A DNA stretch of 56,355 bases from Azomonas tarimensis. Lineage in GTDB: Bacteria; Pseudomonadota; Gammaproteobacteria; Pseudomonadales; Pseudomonadaceae. This document shows, one piece after another, positions 1-8,625 of the stretch. Position numbers and translations under genes: made by a program. The notes beneath the pieces were generated by a model. That model was not told where the DNA came from. It saw only the letters and a program-made list of their open reading frames with translations, and searched no databases. Location: the NCBI RefSeq assembly GCF_042648805.1, contig NZ_JBHRXZ010000026.1, positions 1-56,355 of the forward strand. Direction: 5' to 3'. Numbering within the stretch: the stretch's first letter is position 1; each line of letters begins with the position of its first letter.

Positions 1-9
1 TATACCGAA

Positions 10-46
10 CCCCCAGCCTGCACTAGCAGGCTGGGGGTTTGTCTTT
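10..46 (+). terminator. Rho-independent terminator of an upstream gene
   Basis: An 11-bp perfect stem (11-21 pairing with 26-36) has a four-base loop and is followed by a T-rich stretch, which is the form of an intrinsic terminator reading rightward. The gene it ends lies left of the window. Bases 47-211 after it hold no convincing gene. Confidence 0.8.
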
Positions 47-211
47 GTCGGCGAGAAACCTAGCCCTGACAATACCCAACGGCACGGCCCGTGCGAAGGC
101 TGGAACAGTGTGAAGGCCCAAGCAGTCCGGAGGCCGACCCACAGGCCGTTGTAACTTCTTGATATGGAGAGGGTTATCCTTGAGTAAAGAGGCGGCGAGA
201 ATGTGCTGCAC

Positions 212-241
212 TTGAGTAGACACCACATAAATGGTTAAATA
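212..241 (+). promoter_or_regulatory. Candidate sigma-70 promoter of the tRNA gene
   Basis: A TTGAGT box (212-217) is followed after 17 bases by TTAAAT (235-240), or after 18 by TAAATA. The predicted start falls a few bases before the mature tRNA at 251. Placement is convincing; the -10 match is moderate. Confidence 0.5.
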
Positions 242-250
242 CGTCTCTTC

Positions 251-327
251 GCATCCGTAGCTCAGCTGGATAGAGTACTGCCCTCCGAAGGCAGGGGTCG
301 TGGGTTCGAATCCCGCCGGATGCGCCA
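251..327 (+). tRNA. tRNA-Arg (anticodon CCG)
   Basis: A full 77-nt cloverleaf can be folded by eye. The acceptor stem pairs 251-257 with 317-323, followed by discriminator G324 and an encoded CCA at 325-327. The D-loop carries AGCTCAGC and the T-arm the usual GGTTCGAATCC. The anticodon stem CTGCC/GGCAG closes the loop CTCCGAA, giving anticodon CCG, which reads the arginine codon CGG. The gene is single, with its own promoter before it and a terminator directly after it. Confidence 0.96.
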
Positions 328-330
328 TAC

Positions 331-372
331 AATGCAAAGAGCCCAGGTCGGACGACCTGGGCTCTTTGCATT
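331..372 (+). terminator. Long hairpin terminator after tRNA-Arg
   Basis: A 19-bp perfect inverted repeat (331-349 with 354-372) begins three bases after the CCA end of the tRNA. Its descending arm ends in TTTGCATTT, so it is probably the terminator of the tRNA transcript. Bases 373-459 between this hairpin and the end of cobS contain no recognisable gene. Confidence 0.75.
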
Positions 373-459
373 TCGGTTGTCGCGCTCGGCTTCAGCGTCT
401 CTTCAGCAGCAGTGCTCGCTGCCCCCTGCCGAGTCGATCACTTGCCTTTTGCATGGCTG

Positions 460-1188
460 TCAGATCGCACAAACAACCAACACGGCGCATTCGGTCAATA
501 CCAGCAAAGCCCCAGCGGTATCACCGGTTGTGCCACCCAGGCGCTGCATGAGGCCGCGGCGGATCAGCCACAACAAGCCTGCGGCAACTATGCAGGCCAC
601 TACACCCTGAGCACCGCCGAGCAGTATCACCGCAGCCAGAGCGATACCCAGGGCTGTCGATGCCTGGCGCCGTGGCAGGTGCTGGGCTATGGCTGCGCCA
701 AGCCCGCCTGGGCGGGCATAGGGGGTTGTCAGAAACAGGGCGAGGAGGCTGGCGCGTCCTAGAACGGTGGCGATCAGCAGAGCCTGGAACTGTCCCCTTT
801 CCAGCAGCGCGGTGATGGCACTGAATTGCACCAGCAGCACCAGCAGTAAGGTGACCACCGCAGTTGGGCCGCTTCGCGGGTCCTGCATGATGGCGAGTGT
901 CCGCTCGCGGCTGCCCAGTCCTCCAAGCCAGGCGTCGGCGCTGTCGGCCAGGCCATCCAGGTGGAGCGCGCCGGTCAGCAGTACCCAGAGGCTGAGCAAC
1001 AGGGCCGCCTGGAGCAGCACCGGGGACGAGGCCAGGAGGAGCGCGGCGAGCCCGAGCAGGCTGCCGAGGATCAGGCCCACCAGTGGATAGTGGATCGCCG
1101 ATCGCCCGATAAGGGCGGGTTCGTAGGACGAGGGTTGGGGGAAAGGCAGGGTGGTGAGAAAGCGCGCCGCGATCAGGAAGGCCTGCAT
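460..1188 (-). CDS. cobS: Adenosylcobinamide-GDP ribazoletransferase (cobalamin synthase)
   Basis: The 242-aa integral membrane protein joins adenosylcobinamide-GDP to alpha-ribazole (or its phosphate), the last assembly step of B12. The family signature HLDGLADSADAWLGG lies near residues 95-110 and is followed by DPRSGP; the rest is a series of hydrophobic helices. Length is typical. The gene is called cobV in the Pseudomonas denitrificans scheme. The ATG lies 16 bases inside the phosphatase gene, so it is translationally coupled. It is the last gene of the 12-gene operon, and no clear terminator follows it before the tRNA hairpin. Confidence 0.95.
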   Translation of the reverse strand: MQAFLIAARFLTTLPFPQPSSYEPALIGRSAIHYPLVGLILGSLLGLAALLLASSPVLLQAALLLSLWVLLTGALHLDGLADSADAWLGGLGSRERTLAIMQDPRSGPTAVVTLLLVLLVQFSAITALLERGQFQALLIATVLGRASLLALFLTTPYARPGGLGAAIAQHLPRRQASTALGIALAAVILLGGAQGVVACIVAAGLLWLIRRGLMQRLGGTTGDTAGALLVLTECAVLVVCAI

Positions 1189-1769
1189 GGGGATTCTTCC
1201 AGCAGAAGTTGTGTTCCAGCTCGAGCGGCGTGGAGGGTGAAAAGCCCGGCATGGGCGACTTCGACCTGGAGCAGTTGCTCACGGGGGAGCCCACGTGCTT
1301 GTGCTAGCAGCAGGCGCATCACTCCGGCATGGGTGACCACCAGCAGGTGCGCCTTTGCGTGTCTGTCGATCAGCCTGTGCAGGGCTCCCAGCACGCGCGC
1401 TTCGAAGTGAGCGACGGGTTCGGCTCCCGGAGGCGTGAAGCCGTAGGGGTCATGCCAGAACCGTCCCAGTGCTTCGGCATCCGAATTCATCAGTTCACCG
1501 GCTGTACGGCCTTCCCAGGCACCGAAATCCAGTTCTCGCAGGTCGGGTTCCAGTTGCAGCTCGAGTCCCCGCTGGCGTGCCAGCTCAGTGGCGAAGGCCG
1601 CGCAGCGTTGCAAGGGTGAGCTCAGGACGGAGGTCCAGGGGCCATGGTCTGCCATGGCGTCGCGCAGCTGCGCCCAGCCTGTCTCGCTCAGCGGATCATC
1701 AAGACGTCCGCGAAAGCCGCCGCCGCCGGAGGTGGCACCGTGGCGCAGCAGGTCGAGGCGCAAGGTCAT
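1173..1769 (-). CDS. cobC: Alpha-ribazole phosphatase, histidine phosphatase family
   Basis: The 198-aa cytoplasmic enzyme belongs to the phosphoglycerate-mutase-like superfamily. The phospho-acceptor motif LLRHGAT is at residues 7-13, and a second conserved histidine lies in VVTHAGVMRLLLA. In the nucleotide-loop pathway it dephosphorylates alpha-ribazole phosphate or adenosylcobalamin phosphate. Its start codon overlaps the cobT stop as ATGA, and its end overlaps cobS. The family has many substrates, so the specific role is inferred from position between cobT and cobS. The symbol follows Salmonella usage. Confidence 0.9.
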   Translation of the reverse strand: MTLRLDLLRHGATSGGGGFRGRLDDPLSETGWAQLRDAMADHGPWTSVLSSPLQRCAAFATELARQRGLELQLEPDLRELDFGAWEGRTAGELMNSDAEALGRFWHDPYGFTPPGAEPVAHFEARVLGALHRLIDRHAKAHLLVVTHAGVMRLLLAQARGLPREQLLQVEVAHAGLFTLHAARAGTQLLLEESPCRPS

Positions 1770-2815
1770 GAGTCCTGCCCTGAGACAGCCGCCTCGGCAA
1801 AGGTGGCCATGCCTTTGTGTAGCGCGCAGGCTTGCTGCAGCAGGGGGACGGCAAGCGCGGCACCACTTCCTTCACCGAGCCTGAGGCCCAGGTCAAGTAG
1901 CGGCTTGGCTCCCAGCGCAGCCAGCACTGCGCGATGCCCAGGCTCTGCGGAGTGGTGGGCAAAGATCAGCCAGTCGTGGGCGGACGGATTGAAGCGCACC
2001 GCGCACAGCGCGGCGACGCTGCAGATGAAGCCGTCCACCAGTACCGGCAATCCGCGCTGGGCGCAATGCAGGTAGGCTCCACAAAGGGCGGCGATCTCGA
2101 AGCCGCCCAGGTGACGCAGGATCTCCAGCGGTACAGCGGGGTCGAGCCGATGCCGCTCCAGGGCTCGGGTAATGATGGCGGACTTGCGTGCAATGCCGGC
2201 AGGTTGCAGGCCCGTGCCCGCTCCTGTGAGTTCAGGCGCCGGTTTTTGCAGCAAGGAGCAGGCCATGGCGGTGGCGGCAGTGGTGTTGCCAATGCCCATT
2301 TCTCCGGCGAGGAACAGGTCGGCGCCTGCGGTCAGGGCGCGTTCGACACTCTCGTAGCCCGCATCCAGCGCAGCCGCGAGTTGCGCTTCGGTCATTGCCG
2401 GGGCCTCCAGAAAACTGGCAGTGCCGGGTCCGAGGCGCAGATGCCTGACCCCAGGCAGCTCAAGGTCGCCCAGGGTGCCTAGGTCGATAACCTCCAGCGG
2501 TGCATCGAGTCGCTTGGCGAGCACGCTGATGGCTGCTCCGCCGTGGGTGAAATTGCGCAGCATCTCGCCGGTTACAGATTGGGGATAGGCCGAGACACCT
2601 TCGGCAGCCACGCCATGATCACCCGCGAACAGGCTGATCCACGGGCTCTCGATAGCAGGCTCGGGTCGGCCTTGCAGGCTGGCGAGTCGGATCACCAGCG
2701 CCTCGAGTTGGCCCAGCGCGCCCTGCGGCTTGGTCAACTGCTCGTTGCGTGCAGCCGCCCTTGAGGCTGCCTTGAGGCAGGGCGAGCGGCAAGGGAATGA
2801 CAGCCAGGGATTCAA
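1766..2815 (-). CDS. cobT: Nicotinate-nucleotide--dimethylbenzimidazole phosphoribosyltransferase
   Basis: The 349-aa enzyme transfers phosphoribose from nicotinate mononucleotide to dimethylbenzimidazole, giving alpha-ribazole phosphate. The substrate-loop motif LFAGDHGVAAEGVSAYP and the GEMGIGNTTAATA segment are clear. I place the start at the TTG at 2815, not at a start farther upstream. It follows GGGAGAGG at good spacing, its TTGA overlaps the cobP stop, and the resulting length matches the family. An upstream start would add about 29 residues of arginine/glycine-rich sequence that is really cobP read in another frame. The gene partners BluB, encoded in the same operon. Confidence 0.93.
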   Translation of the reverse strand: MNPWLSFPCRSPCLKAASRAAARNEQLTKPQGALGQLEALVIRLASLQGRPEPAIESPWISLFAGDHGVAAEGVSAYPQSVTGEMLRNFTHGGAAISVLAKRLDAPLEVIDLGTLGDLELPGVRHLRLGPGTASFLEAPAMTEAQLAAALDAGYESVERALTAGADLFLAGEMGIGNTTAATAMACSLLQKPAPELTGAGTGLQPAGIARKSAIITRALERHRLDPAVPLEILRHLGGFEIAALCGAYLHCAQRGLPVLVDGFICSVAALCAVRFNPSAHDWLIFAHHSAEPGHRAVLAALGAKPLLDLGLRLGEGSGAALAVPLLQQACALHKGMATFAEAAVSGQDS

Positions 2816-3333
2816 CGTGCCTCTCCCTTGAGTATCTGTGGCAGGCCGGCGACCACCAGGGTGACCCGGTCCGCGACCTCGGCGATGCGCTGGTGCAGCC
2901 ACCCGGCCTCGTCAACGAAGCGGCGGGTGAGTTCACCCAGCGGAACGACGCCAAGCCCGGTTTCGTTGCTGACCAGGATGATCTGGCCGGGCAGCAGTGG
3001 CAGGCAGTGGAGCAGCGCCTCGCGCTCCAGTTCGAGCTGCCCGGGGTCATCCTGCAGCAGTAGATTCGTCAGCCAGAGCGTCAGGCAGTCCACCAGCAGG
3101 CAGCGATCTGGCGCAGCCTGTTCGCGCAGCGTCCTGGCCAGTTCCAGCGGCTCCTCGACCAGGGCCCACTGGGCAGGGCGGCGGGCGCGGTGGTGGGCGA
3201 TGCGTGCGGCCATTTCTCTGTCGCCGGGCTGGCTGGTGGCGATATAGGTCACGGCGCACTGGCTCTCGGCCGCGCGGCGTTCGGCAAGGCGGCTCTTGCC
3301 CGATCGGGCACCGCCGAGAAGAAAGTCGATCAT
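2812..3333 (-). CDS. cobP: Adenosylcobinamide kinase / adenosylcobinamide-phosphate guanylyltransferase
   Basis: The 173-aa bifunctional enzyme (CobU in Salmonella) phosphorylates adenosylcobinamide and then adds GMP from GTP. The P-loop GGARSGKS is at residues 7-14. The VDCLTLWLTNLL and VSNETGLGVVP segments are family hallmarks. I choose the ATG at 3333 because it overlaps the cobQ stop as ATGA; a TTG 15 bases upstream lies inside cobQ and is less likely. The 3' end overlaps the TTG start of cobT. Confidence 0.94.
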   Translation of the reverse strand: MIDFLLGGARSGKSRLAERRAAESQCAVTYIATSQPGDREMAARIAHHRARRPAQWALVEEPLELARTLREQAAPDRCLLVDCLTLWLTNLLLQDDPGQLELEREALLHCLPLLPGQIILVSNETGLGVVPLGELTRRFVDEAGWLHQRIAEVADRVTLVVAGLPQILKGEAR

Positions 3334-4787
3334 GTCATCTGTCCGCAAAGTTGACGAAGTGCGCCAGTGTTCAGATGGCCTTCTACCAGGTCGGCCAGGC
3401 GTTCGATATCACGCTCGCGCAGGGCGTGGTAGTCGATGTTGGCGGCCGTTTCGAGACCTGCCCAGCGCAATAGCGCCGTGCAGGCGGCCGGGCTCTCGAA
3501 GATGCCGTGCAGGTAGGTGCCGAGCAATTGTCCGTCCGCGCTCAGGGCACCGTCGGTGCCACCCTCGTCGAAACGCAGCGCGGGTCGATTCAGCGCCGGC
3601 CCGCGACTGACCCCCGCATGGATCTCATAACCCCATGCCTCGGCCTGCTCCAAGGCAAGCTTGCCGCGGCGGTTACGCAGCTGTTTCTCCGGCCCAAGCA
3701 CCGTGCTCAGCGGCAGCCATCCGAACCCGGGTGCGCTGCCGGGTGGCCCTTCGAGGCCCAGCGGGTCCTCGATGTGCTCGCCAAGCATCTGCAGGCCCCC
3801 ACAGATTCCCATGACCTTGCCCCCGTAACGCAGATGTCGGGCGATGGCCTGCTCCCAACCCTGGCTACGCAGCCAGGTGAGGTCGGCACGCACGCTTTTC
3901 GAGCCTGGCAGGATGATGAGATCAGCAAGCGGTACCGGCTCGCCCGGACCGACGAAGCGCAGATCAACCTCAGGATGCAGACGCAGCGGATCGAAGTCGG
4001 TGTGATTGCTGATACGTGGCATTACCGGGACCACCACCTTGAGCGGCGCATCCGCCTTGGCAACCTGTCGCGCATCGATGGCATCCTCGGCCTCGAGGTG
4101 GAAGTCCACGAGATAGGGCAGCACCCCGAGTACCGGCTTCCCGGTGCGCTGCTCGAGCCAGTCGAGGCCCGGCTGGAGCAGGGCGAGGTCGCCGCGGAAG
4201 CGGTTGATGACAAAGCCCTTCACCCGGGCCTGCTCGCTTTCCGAGAGCAGTGCCAAGGTGCCGACCAGATGAGCAAAGACGCCGCCCCGATCGATGTCTG
4301 CCACAAGGATGACCGGGCAGTCGACGGCCTCGGCAAAGCCCATGTTGGCGATATCGTTCGCCCGCAGGTTGATCTCGGCAGGAGAACCGGCGCCCTCCAC
4401 CACCACTACCTCGTAAGCCGCCGTGAGCCGCTGGTGGGAGGCCAGAACCGCTTCGCGGGCGACCGCCTTGTAGGCCTGGTAGGCCTGCGCGTCCATGTTT
4501 GCGCGCGCCCGGCCGTGGATGATGACCTGCGCGCCGGTATCGGTGTTGGGCTTGAGCAGCACCGGATTCATGTCGGTATGGGGAGCCAGGCCGGCGGCCT
4601 GTGCCTGCACTGCCTGGGCTCGGCCGATTTCGCCGCCGTCTGCGGTGACCGCGCTGTTGAGCGCCATGTTTTGCGGCTTGAAGGGCACCACGGCGACCTG
4701 CTGGCGTTTCAGCCAGCGGCACAGTGCCGTGACCAACATGCTCTTGCCCGCATCCGAAGTGGTGCCCTGCACCATCAGGGTGGTCAT
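3330..4787 (-). CDS. cobQ: Adenosylcobyric acid synthase (cobyric acid synthase)
   Basis: The 485-aa enzyme amidates four side chains of adenosylcobyrinate a,c-diamide using glutamine and ATP. The N-terminal dethiobiotin-synthetase-like domain has the loop GTTSDAGKS at residues 8-16. The C-terminal class I glutamine amidotransferase domain has its nucleophile Cys in GICGGLQMLG and a His in TYLHGIFE. The ATG at 4787 overlaps the stop of the upstream decarboxylase gene as ATGA; upstream in-frame codons are within that gene. Length is typical. Confidence 0.96.
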   Translation of the reverse strand: MTTLMVQGTTSDAGKSMLVTALCRWLKRQQVAVVPFKPQNMALNSAVTADGGEIGRAQAVQAQAAGLAPHTDMNPVLLKPNTDTGAQVIIHGRARANMDAQAYQAYKAVAREAVLASHQRLTAAYEVVVVEGAGSPAEINLRANDIANMGFAEAVDCPVILVADIDRGGVFAHLVGTLALLSESEQARVKGFVINRFRGDLALLQPGLDWLEQRTGKPVLGVLPYLVDFHLEAEDAIDARQVAKADAPLKVVVPVMPRISNHTDFDPLRLHPEVDLRFVGPGEPVPLADLIILPGSKSVRADLTWLRSQGWEQAIARHLRYGGKVMGICGGLQMLGEHIEDPLGLEGPPGSAPGFGWLPLSTVLGPEKQLRNRRGKLALEQAEAWGYEIHAGVSRGPALNRPALRFDEGGTDGALSADGQLLGTYLHGIFESPAACTALLRWAGLETAANIDYHALRERDIERLADLVEGHLNTGALRQLCGQMT

Positions 4788-5773
4788 GATCGGTCGTTCC
4801 ATTCGCCCAGGGCCTGGGCGAGTCGGGCCCATCCAGCTTCATCGGCGGGCAGGCCGAGGCGCAGGCTGGGTGGCGTTTCGAAGTGACGGACGAGAATCCC
4901 GCGTTGTGCCAGAAACCCGTGTAGCGCCAGCGCATCGGGCGAGGCCAGCCACTGGAACAGTGCACAGCCGCCGGCCGCGGGCAGGCGGTTGTCGCGCAGC
5001 AATTTGACCAGACGCTGACTGGCTGTCTGCAGCTTCGCCCGCTGTACTGTCTGGCCCGCTCGATCAGCCAGCAGAGCTGTGGCTACCACGCGGGTCGGAC
5101 CGCTCAGGGTCCAGGGCCCCAGTCGCTCCTCCAGCGCCTCGAGCAGTGCCGAAGGGGCGAGGACGAAGCCCAGGCGGGCACCGGCGAGCCCAAAGAACTT
5201 GCCGAACGAGCGCAGCACAACCAGGCCGGGGCGGCCGGCAAAGGGTGCCAGGCTGTCTTCTGGCGTGCTGTCGATGAACGCCTCGTCGACCACCATCCAG
5301 CCGTCGCGCTCGGCCAGACGGGCATGCCAGTCGAGCAAGACCGCGGGAGGCCGCCGCTCGCCGGTAGGGTTGTTGGGGTTGATCACCACTAGCACATCGA
5401 GGCTGTCAAGCATTTCGCCGCTCGGCGCTGAGGAGAGGGTGACCAGGCTGTGTCCTTCACGGCTCCAGGCATGGACATGTTCGGCGTAGGCGGGAGCAAA
5501 AAGGCCGACCCGCGAGGGGCCGCGCAGGCGCGGCAGGGCCTGGATGGCAGCCTGTGAGCCTGCAACCGCGAGCAGCCGGTCGGTCCCGTAGTACTGTCGA
5601 GCGGCTTCAGGTAGCCCGTCATCCGGCTCGGGCAGGCGTGACCAGGCGCTCAGCGGCACGGGCGGCAGCGGCAGCGTCCAGGGCGCGATGCCGGTGGAAA
5701 GGTCGAGCCAGTCTGCCAGGGGGATGCCGTATCGTTGCGCCGCCTGGCGCAGACGTCCGCCGTGTTCAAGCAT
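4784..5773 (-). CDS. cobC: L-threonine-O-3-phosphate decarboxylase (PLP-dependent)
   Basis: The 329-aa fold-type I aminotransferase-like enzyme makes (R)-1-amino-2-propanol phosphate, the linker between the corrin ring and the nucleotide loop. The PLP-lysine motif is in RSFGKFFGLAGARLGF, and VINPNNPTG is the cofactor-binding segment. In the P. denitrificans scheme this gene is cobC, in Salmonella cobD; it differs from the phosphatase gene downstream that also carries the name cobC. The ATG start lies 8 bases inside the end of cbiB. Distant aminotransferase relatives exist, but the operon position settles the role. Confidence 0.92.
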   Translation of the reverse strand: MLEHGGRLRQAAQRYGIPLADWLDLSTGIAPWTLPLPPVPLSAWSRLPEPDDGLPEAARQYYGTDRLLAVAGSQAAIQALPRLRGPSRVGLFAPAYAEHVHAWSREGHSLVTLSSAPSGEMLDSLDVLVVINPNNPTGERRPPAVLLDWHARLAERDGWMVVDEAFIDSTPEDSLAPFAGRPGLVVLRSFGKFFGLAGARLGFVLAPSALLEALEERLGPWTLSGPTRVVATALLADRAGQTVQRAKLQTASQRLVKLLRDNRLPAAGGCALFQWLASPDALALHGFLAQRGILVRHFETPPSLRLGLPADEAGWARLAQALGEWNDRS

Positions 5774-6668
5774 GCAGCCAGCCTCCGATGAGTATCAGCA
5801 CCACCCACAGGATCACGCCGCGACGCACCAGACGCAGCGCCTTGGCGATGTGTCTGGCTCGGGGTGCGTTGCCGGCGCCCAGATCAGGGCGCTCATGCCA
5901 GGCCCCGTGATAATAGGCGCCCCCGCCCAGCTTCACCGCCAGGGCGCCGGCCCCTGCAGCCATTACCGGGCCGGCGTTGGGGCTGTCCCACTGTGGCGCC
6001 TGGCTACGCCAGCAGGACAGCGCCAGGCGCGTGTGGCCCAGCAGGGCATAGGTCAGTGCAACGAGTCGGGCTGGCAGGTAATTGAGCAGGTCGTCGATGC
6101 GCGCGGCGGCCCAGCCATAGTGCACGAAGCGTGGCGTCCGGTAGCCCCACATGGCATCGAGGGTATTGGCCAGCCGGTACAGCACAACACCCGGTGCGCC
6201 GGCCACGGCAAACCAGAACAACGCGGCGAACACCGCATCGCTGCCATTTTCCAGCACCGACTCGGTTGCGGCGCGGGCGACACCCTCCTCGTCCAGCAGG
6301 CTGGCGTCGCGGCTGACCAGATAGCTCACCCGTCGGCGGGCTTCGGCGAGATCGCCACGGGCCAGCGCCTCGGTCACCGGAGCGGCGTGTTCGCCCAGGC
6401 TGCGCAGACCCAGTGCGGCATAGAGCACCAGCATGTCCCAGGCCCAGCCGATCCAGTGGCTGAGCAGCCCGCTCACCAGAGTCAGCGGCAGTACCGCCAG
6501 GCCCCAGCCGAGCAGGCCGGACAGTCGCCGGCCGTTTCCGTCAGGGTTGAGACGGGCTTCCAGCGCGCTTGCCAGTCGGCCAAAGGCCACCAGCGGATGC
6601 CAGCGGCGCGGCTCGCCGAGCAGGGCGTCCAGGGCAACACCAGCGGCTAGGCTGAGGGCCATGATCAT
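5766..6668 (-). CDS. cbiB: Adenosylcobinamide-phosphate synthase
   Basis: The 300-aa integral membrane protein (CobD in the P. denitrificans scheme) attaches aminopropanol phosphate to adenosylcobyric acid. The N-terminal DALLGEPRRWHPLVAFGRLA block is diagnostic, as are FVHYGWAAARIDDLLNYLPAR and the C-terminal helices. The start at ATG 6668 overlaps the bluB stop as ATGA. A TTG nine bases upstream and an ATG two codons downstream are alternatives. It uses the product of the neighbouring threonine-phosphate decarboxylase. Confidence 0.94.
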   Translation of the reverse strand: MIMALSLAAGVALDALLGEPRRWHPLVAFGRLASALEARLNPDGNGRRLSGLLGWGLAVLPLTLVSGLLSHWIGWAWDMLVLYAALGLRSLGEHAAPVTEALARGDLAEARRRVSYLVSRDASLLDEEGVARAATESVLENGSDAVFAALFWFAVAGAPGVVLYRLANTLDAMWGYRTPRFVHYGWAAARIDDLLNYLPARLVALTYALLGHTRLALSCWRSQAPQWDSPNAGPVMAAGAGALAVKLGGGAYYHGAWHERPDLGAGNAPRARHIAKALRLVRRGVILWVVLILIGGWLHA

Positions 6669-7309
6669 GCCTGCCAAGTGTCCTCGAACAGCAACTCCTG
6701 GAGTGGGCGGACCTCTGTCCAGCCCTGCTCCTCCAACATCGGCCGCGGGTAGAAGCCTGCCACGGGGCCCAGACAGATGAGTGCGACGGGCTTGGCGCCG
6801 GGCGGCATCTGCAGCAACCTGGCCAACGCTTCGGGATCGAACAGCGACACCCAGCCCATGCCCAGACCTTCGGCGCGGGCTGCCAGCCAGAGATTCTGGA
6901 TGGCGCAGGACACCGAGGCCAGATCCATTTCCGGCAGGGTTCGCCGGCCGAATACATGGGCTTCGCGCCCGTCCATCAGCGCTGCGACCAGCAGTTCGGC
7001 ACAGTCATTGACCCCCTCCACCTTGAGCGCGAGAAACTCGGCCTGGCGTGGGCCCAGCGCTTCGGCGGTGCGCTGGCGCTCCTCTTCCACCAACGCGCGT
7101 ATGGCCTGACGCCGCTCGACCGAGTGGATGCGGATGAACCGCCACGGCTGCATCAGGCCCACGCTTGGCGCCTGATGAGCGGCCTCGAGCAGTCGCGACA
7201 GCGTCTCGGTGGGGACGCTGCCGCCCGCGAAATGACGCATGTCCCGACGCTCGGCAATGGCGCGATACACCGCCGCGCGTTCCTGCGGGCTGAAGGCGTG
7301 CGCGTTCAT
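6665..7309 (-). CDS. bluB: 5,6-dimethylbenzimidazole synthase
   Basis: The 214-aa flavin-destructase of the nitroreductase fold converts reduced FMN and oxygen to the lower ligand dimethylbenzimidazole. RRDMRHF (residues 21-27) and APSVGLMQPWRFI are BluB signatures that separate it from ordinary nitroreductases. Its presence with cobT means the cell can make true B12 with its own lower ligand under aerobic conditions. The ATG overlaps the cobB stop, and the stop overlaps the cbiB start as ATGA. Confidence 0.94.
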   Translation of the reverse strand: MNAHAFSPQERAAVYRAIAERRDMRHFAGGSVPTETLSRLLEAAHQAPSVGLMQPWRFIRIHSVERRQAIRALVEEERQRTAEALGPRQAEFLALKVEGVNDCAELLVAALMDGREAHVFGRRTLPEMDLASVSCAIQNLWLAARAEGLGMGWVSLFDPEALARLLQMPPGAKPVALICLGPVAGFYPRPMLEEQGWTEVRPLQELLFEDTWQA

Positions 7310-8625
7310 GGGCGCAACAGCGCGGCAGCCGCCGCGGGCGACGACGGCAGGTAGAAATGGATATAGGAGGCGGTCAGCCGGCCGTCACGGTAGACCGGCT
7401 CGGCCGTGCTCCTCTGATTGGGGCAGACGCCACGCGCCAGGGGCTGCAGCCCGGTCTCCAGTACCGAGTAGTGAAAGCTGTGGCCGCGCAGGCTGCCCTC
7501 GGGCAGATCGACCTGCTGCAGCGCCAGCACGCTCAGGCGCGACTGAATCCGGGCATCGCCGGGCAGCAGGCCGACCATGCGGGCCTGCTCGCCATCCTTG
7601 CCCGTTAGCGAGCGCAGCAGATAGAGCATGCCGCCGCATTCGGCGAGGATAGGCTTGCCGGCCCGATGGTGCGCGATTATCGCCTCGGCCATGCCGCGGT
7701 TGGCCTCGAGTGCCGCCAGGTGCAACTCCGGATAGCCGCCAGGCAGGTAGAGGCTGTCGACCTCTGGCAGGCATGAGCCATGCAGCGGCGAGAAAAAGCA
7801 GAGCTCGGCACCGAGCTGGCGCAGCAGATCGAGGTTGGCCTGATAGAGAAAGGCGAAGGCCTGGTCCTGCGCCACGCCGATGCGCACGTCTTGCAAGAGG
7901 AGGAGCGGCGTCTCGCTGTCTGCGGGCGCCTCGAAGGTGACCGGGGCGGGCAGGCCTGTGTCGGCACTGGCGGCCAGTGCATCGGCTGTGCAGTCGAGTC
8001 GGGCGTCCAGGTCGTCCAGCTCCTGGGCCTGTATCAATCCGAGGTGGCGGCTTGGCAGCTGCATCTGTTCGTTGCGCGGCAAACCGCCGTACCAGGCCAT
8101 GCCGGCAGGCAGGCTTTCGCGCAGGATGTCGCCGTGGCGCGCCGAGCCCAGCCGGTTGGCCAATACTCCGGCAAAGGGCAGCCCGGGGCGAAAGGTGGCC
8201 AGGCCATGGGCCAGGGCGGCAAAGGTCTGGGCCATGGCCGAGGCGTCGATGACCGCCAGTACCGGCACCCCGAAGCGTTGCGCCAGATCGGCCGCTGAAG
8301 GGGTGCCGTCGAACAGGCCCATCACCCCTTCGATCAGGATCAGATCGGCTTTACCGGCAGCGTCCCAGAGCAACTGGCGCGAGGCGGTCTCACCGACCAT
8401 CCACAGGTCGAGCTGATAGACCGGTTGGCCGCTGGCACGCGCCAGGATCATCGGGTCGAGAAAATCCGGCCCGCATTTGAACACCTGCACCCGCCGTCCC
8501 TGACGGCGATGCAGGCGCGCCAGGGCGGCGGTGACGGTGGTCTTGCCCTGGCCAGAAGCCGGCGCGGCGATGAGCAGGGCGGGGCAGCGGCGCGCCTCGG
8601 TCCCGTCATGGGAGGCCGAGGCCAT
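7306..8625 (-). CDS. cobB: Cobyrinate (hydrogenobyrinate) a,c-diamide synthase
   Basis: The 439-aa CbiA/CobB-family enzyme performs ATP- and glutamine-dependent amidation of the a and c side chains. The P-loop APASGQGKTT is at residues 21-30 and the GATase nucleophile Cys is in AECGGMLYLL. The start ATG shares one base with the cobO stop (TGATG). It is the entry enzyme of the segment encoded here: genes for earlier corrin-ring steps are absent from the window, so cobyrinate must come from elsewhere in the genome or by salvage. Confidence 0.94.
   Translation of the reverse strand: MASASHDGTEARRCPALLIAAPASGQGKTTVTAALARLHRRQGRRVQVFKCGPDFLDPMILARASGQPVYQLDLWMVGETASRQLLWDAAGKADLILIEGVMGLFDGTPSAADLAQRFGVPVLAVIDASAMAQTFAALAHGLATFRPGLPFAGVLANRLGSARHGDILRESLPAGMAWYGGLPRNEQMQLPSRHLGLIQAQELDDLDARLDCTADALAASADTGLPAPVTFEAPADSETPLLLLQDVRIGVAQDQAFAFLYQANLDLLRQLGAELCFFSPLHGSCLPEVDSLYLPGGYPELHLAALEANRGMAEAIIAHHRAGKPILAECGGMLYLLRSLTGKDGEQARMVGLLPGDARIQSRLSVLALQQVDLPEGSLRGHSFHYSVLETGLQPLARGVCPNQRSTAEPVYRDGRLTASYIHFYLPSSPAAAAALLRP

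Noticed and set aside
23..371. Short minus-strand reading frames with GFEPTTPAFGGQYS-like sequence
   Set aside because: They are antisense translations of the tRNA-Arg gene, a common false annotation.
4785..4832. Extended N-terminus of CobQ
   Set aside because: The extra residues fall inside the upstream decarboxylase gene, and the ATGA overlap gives a better start.
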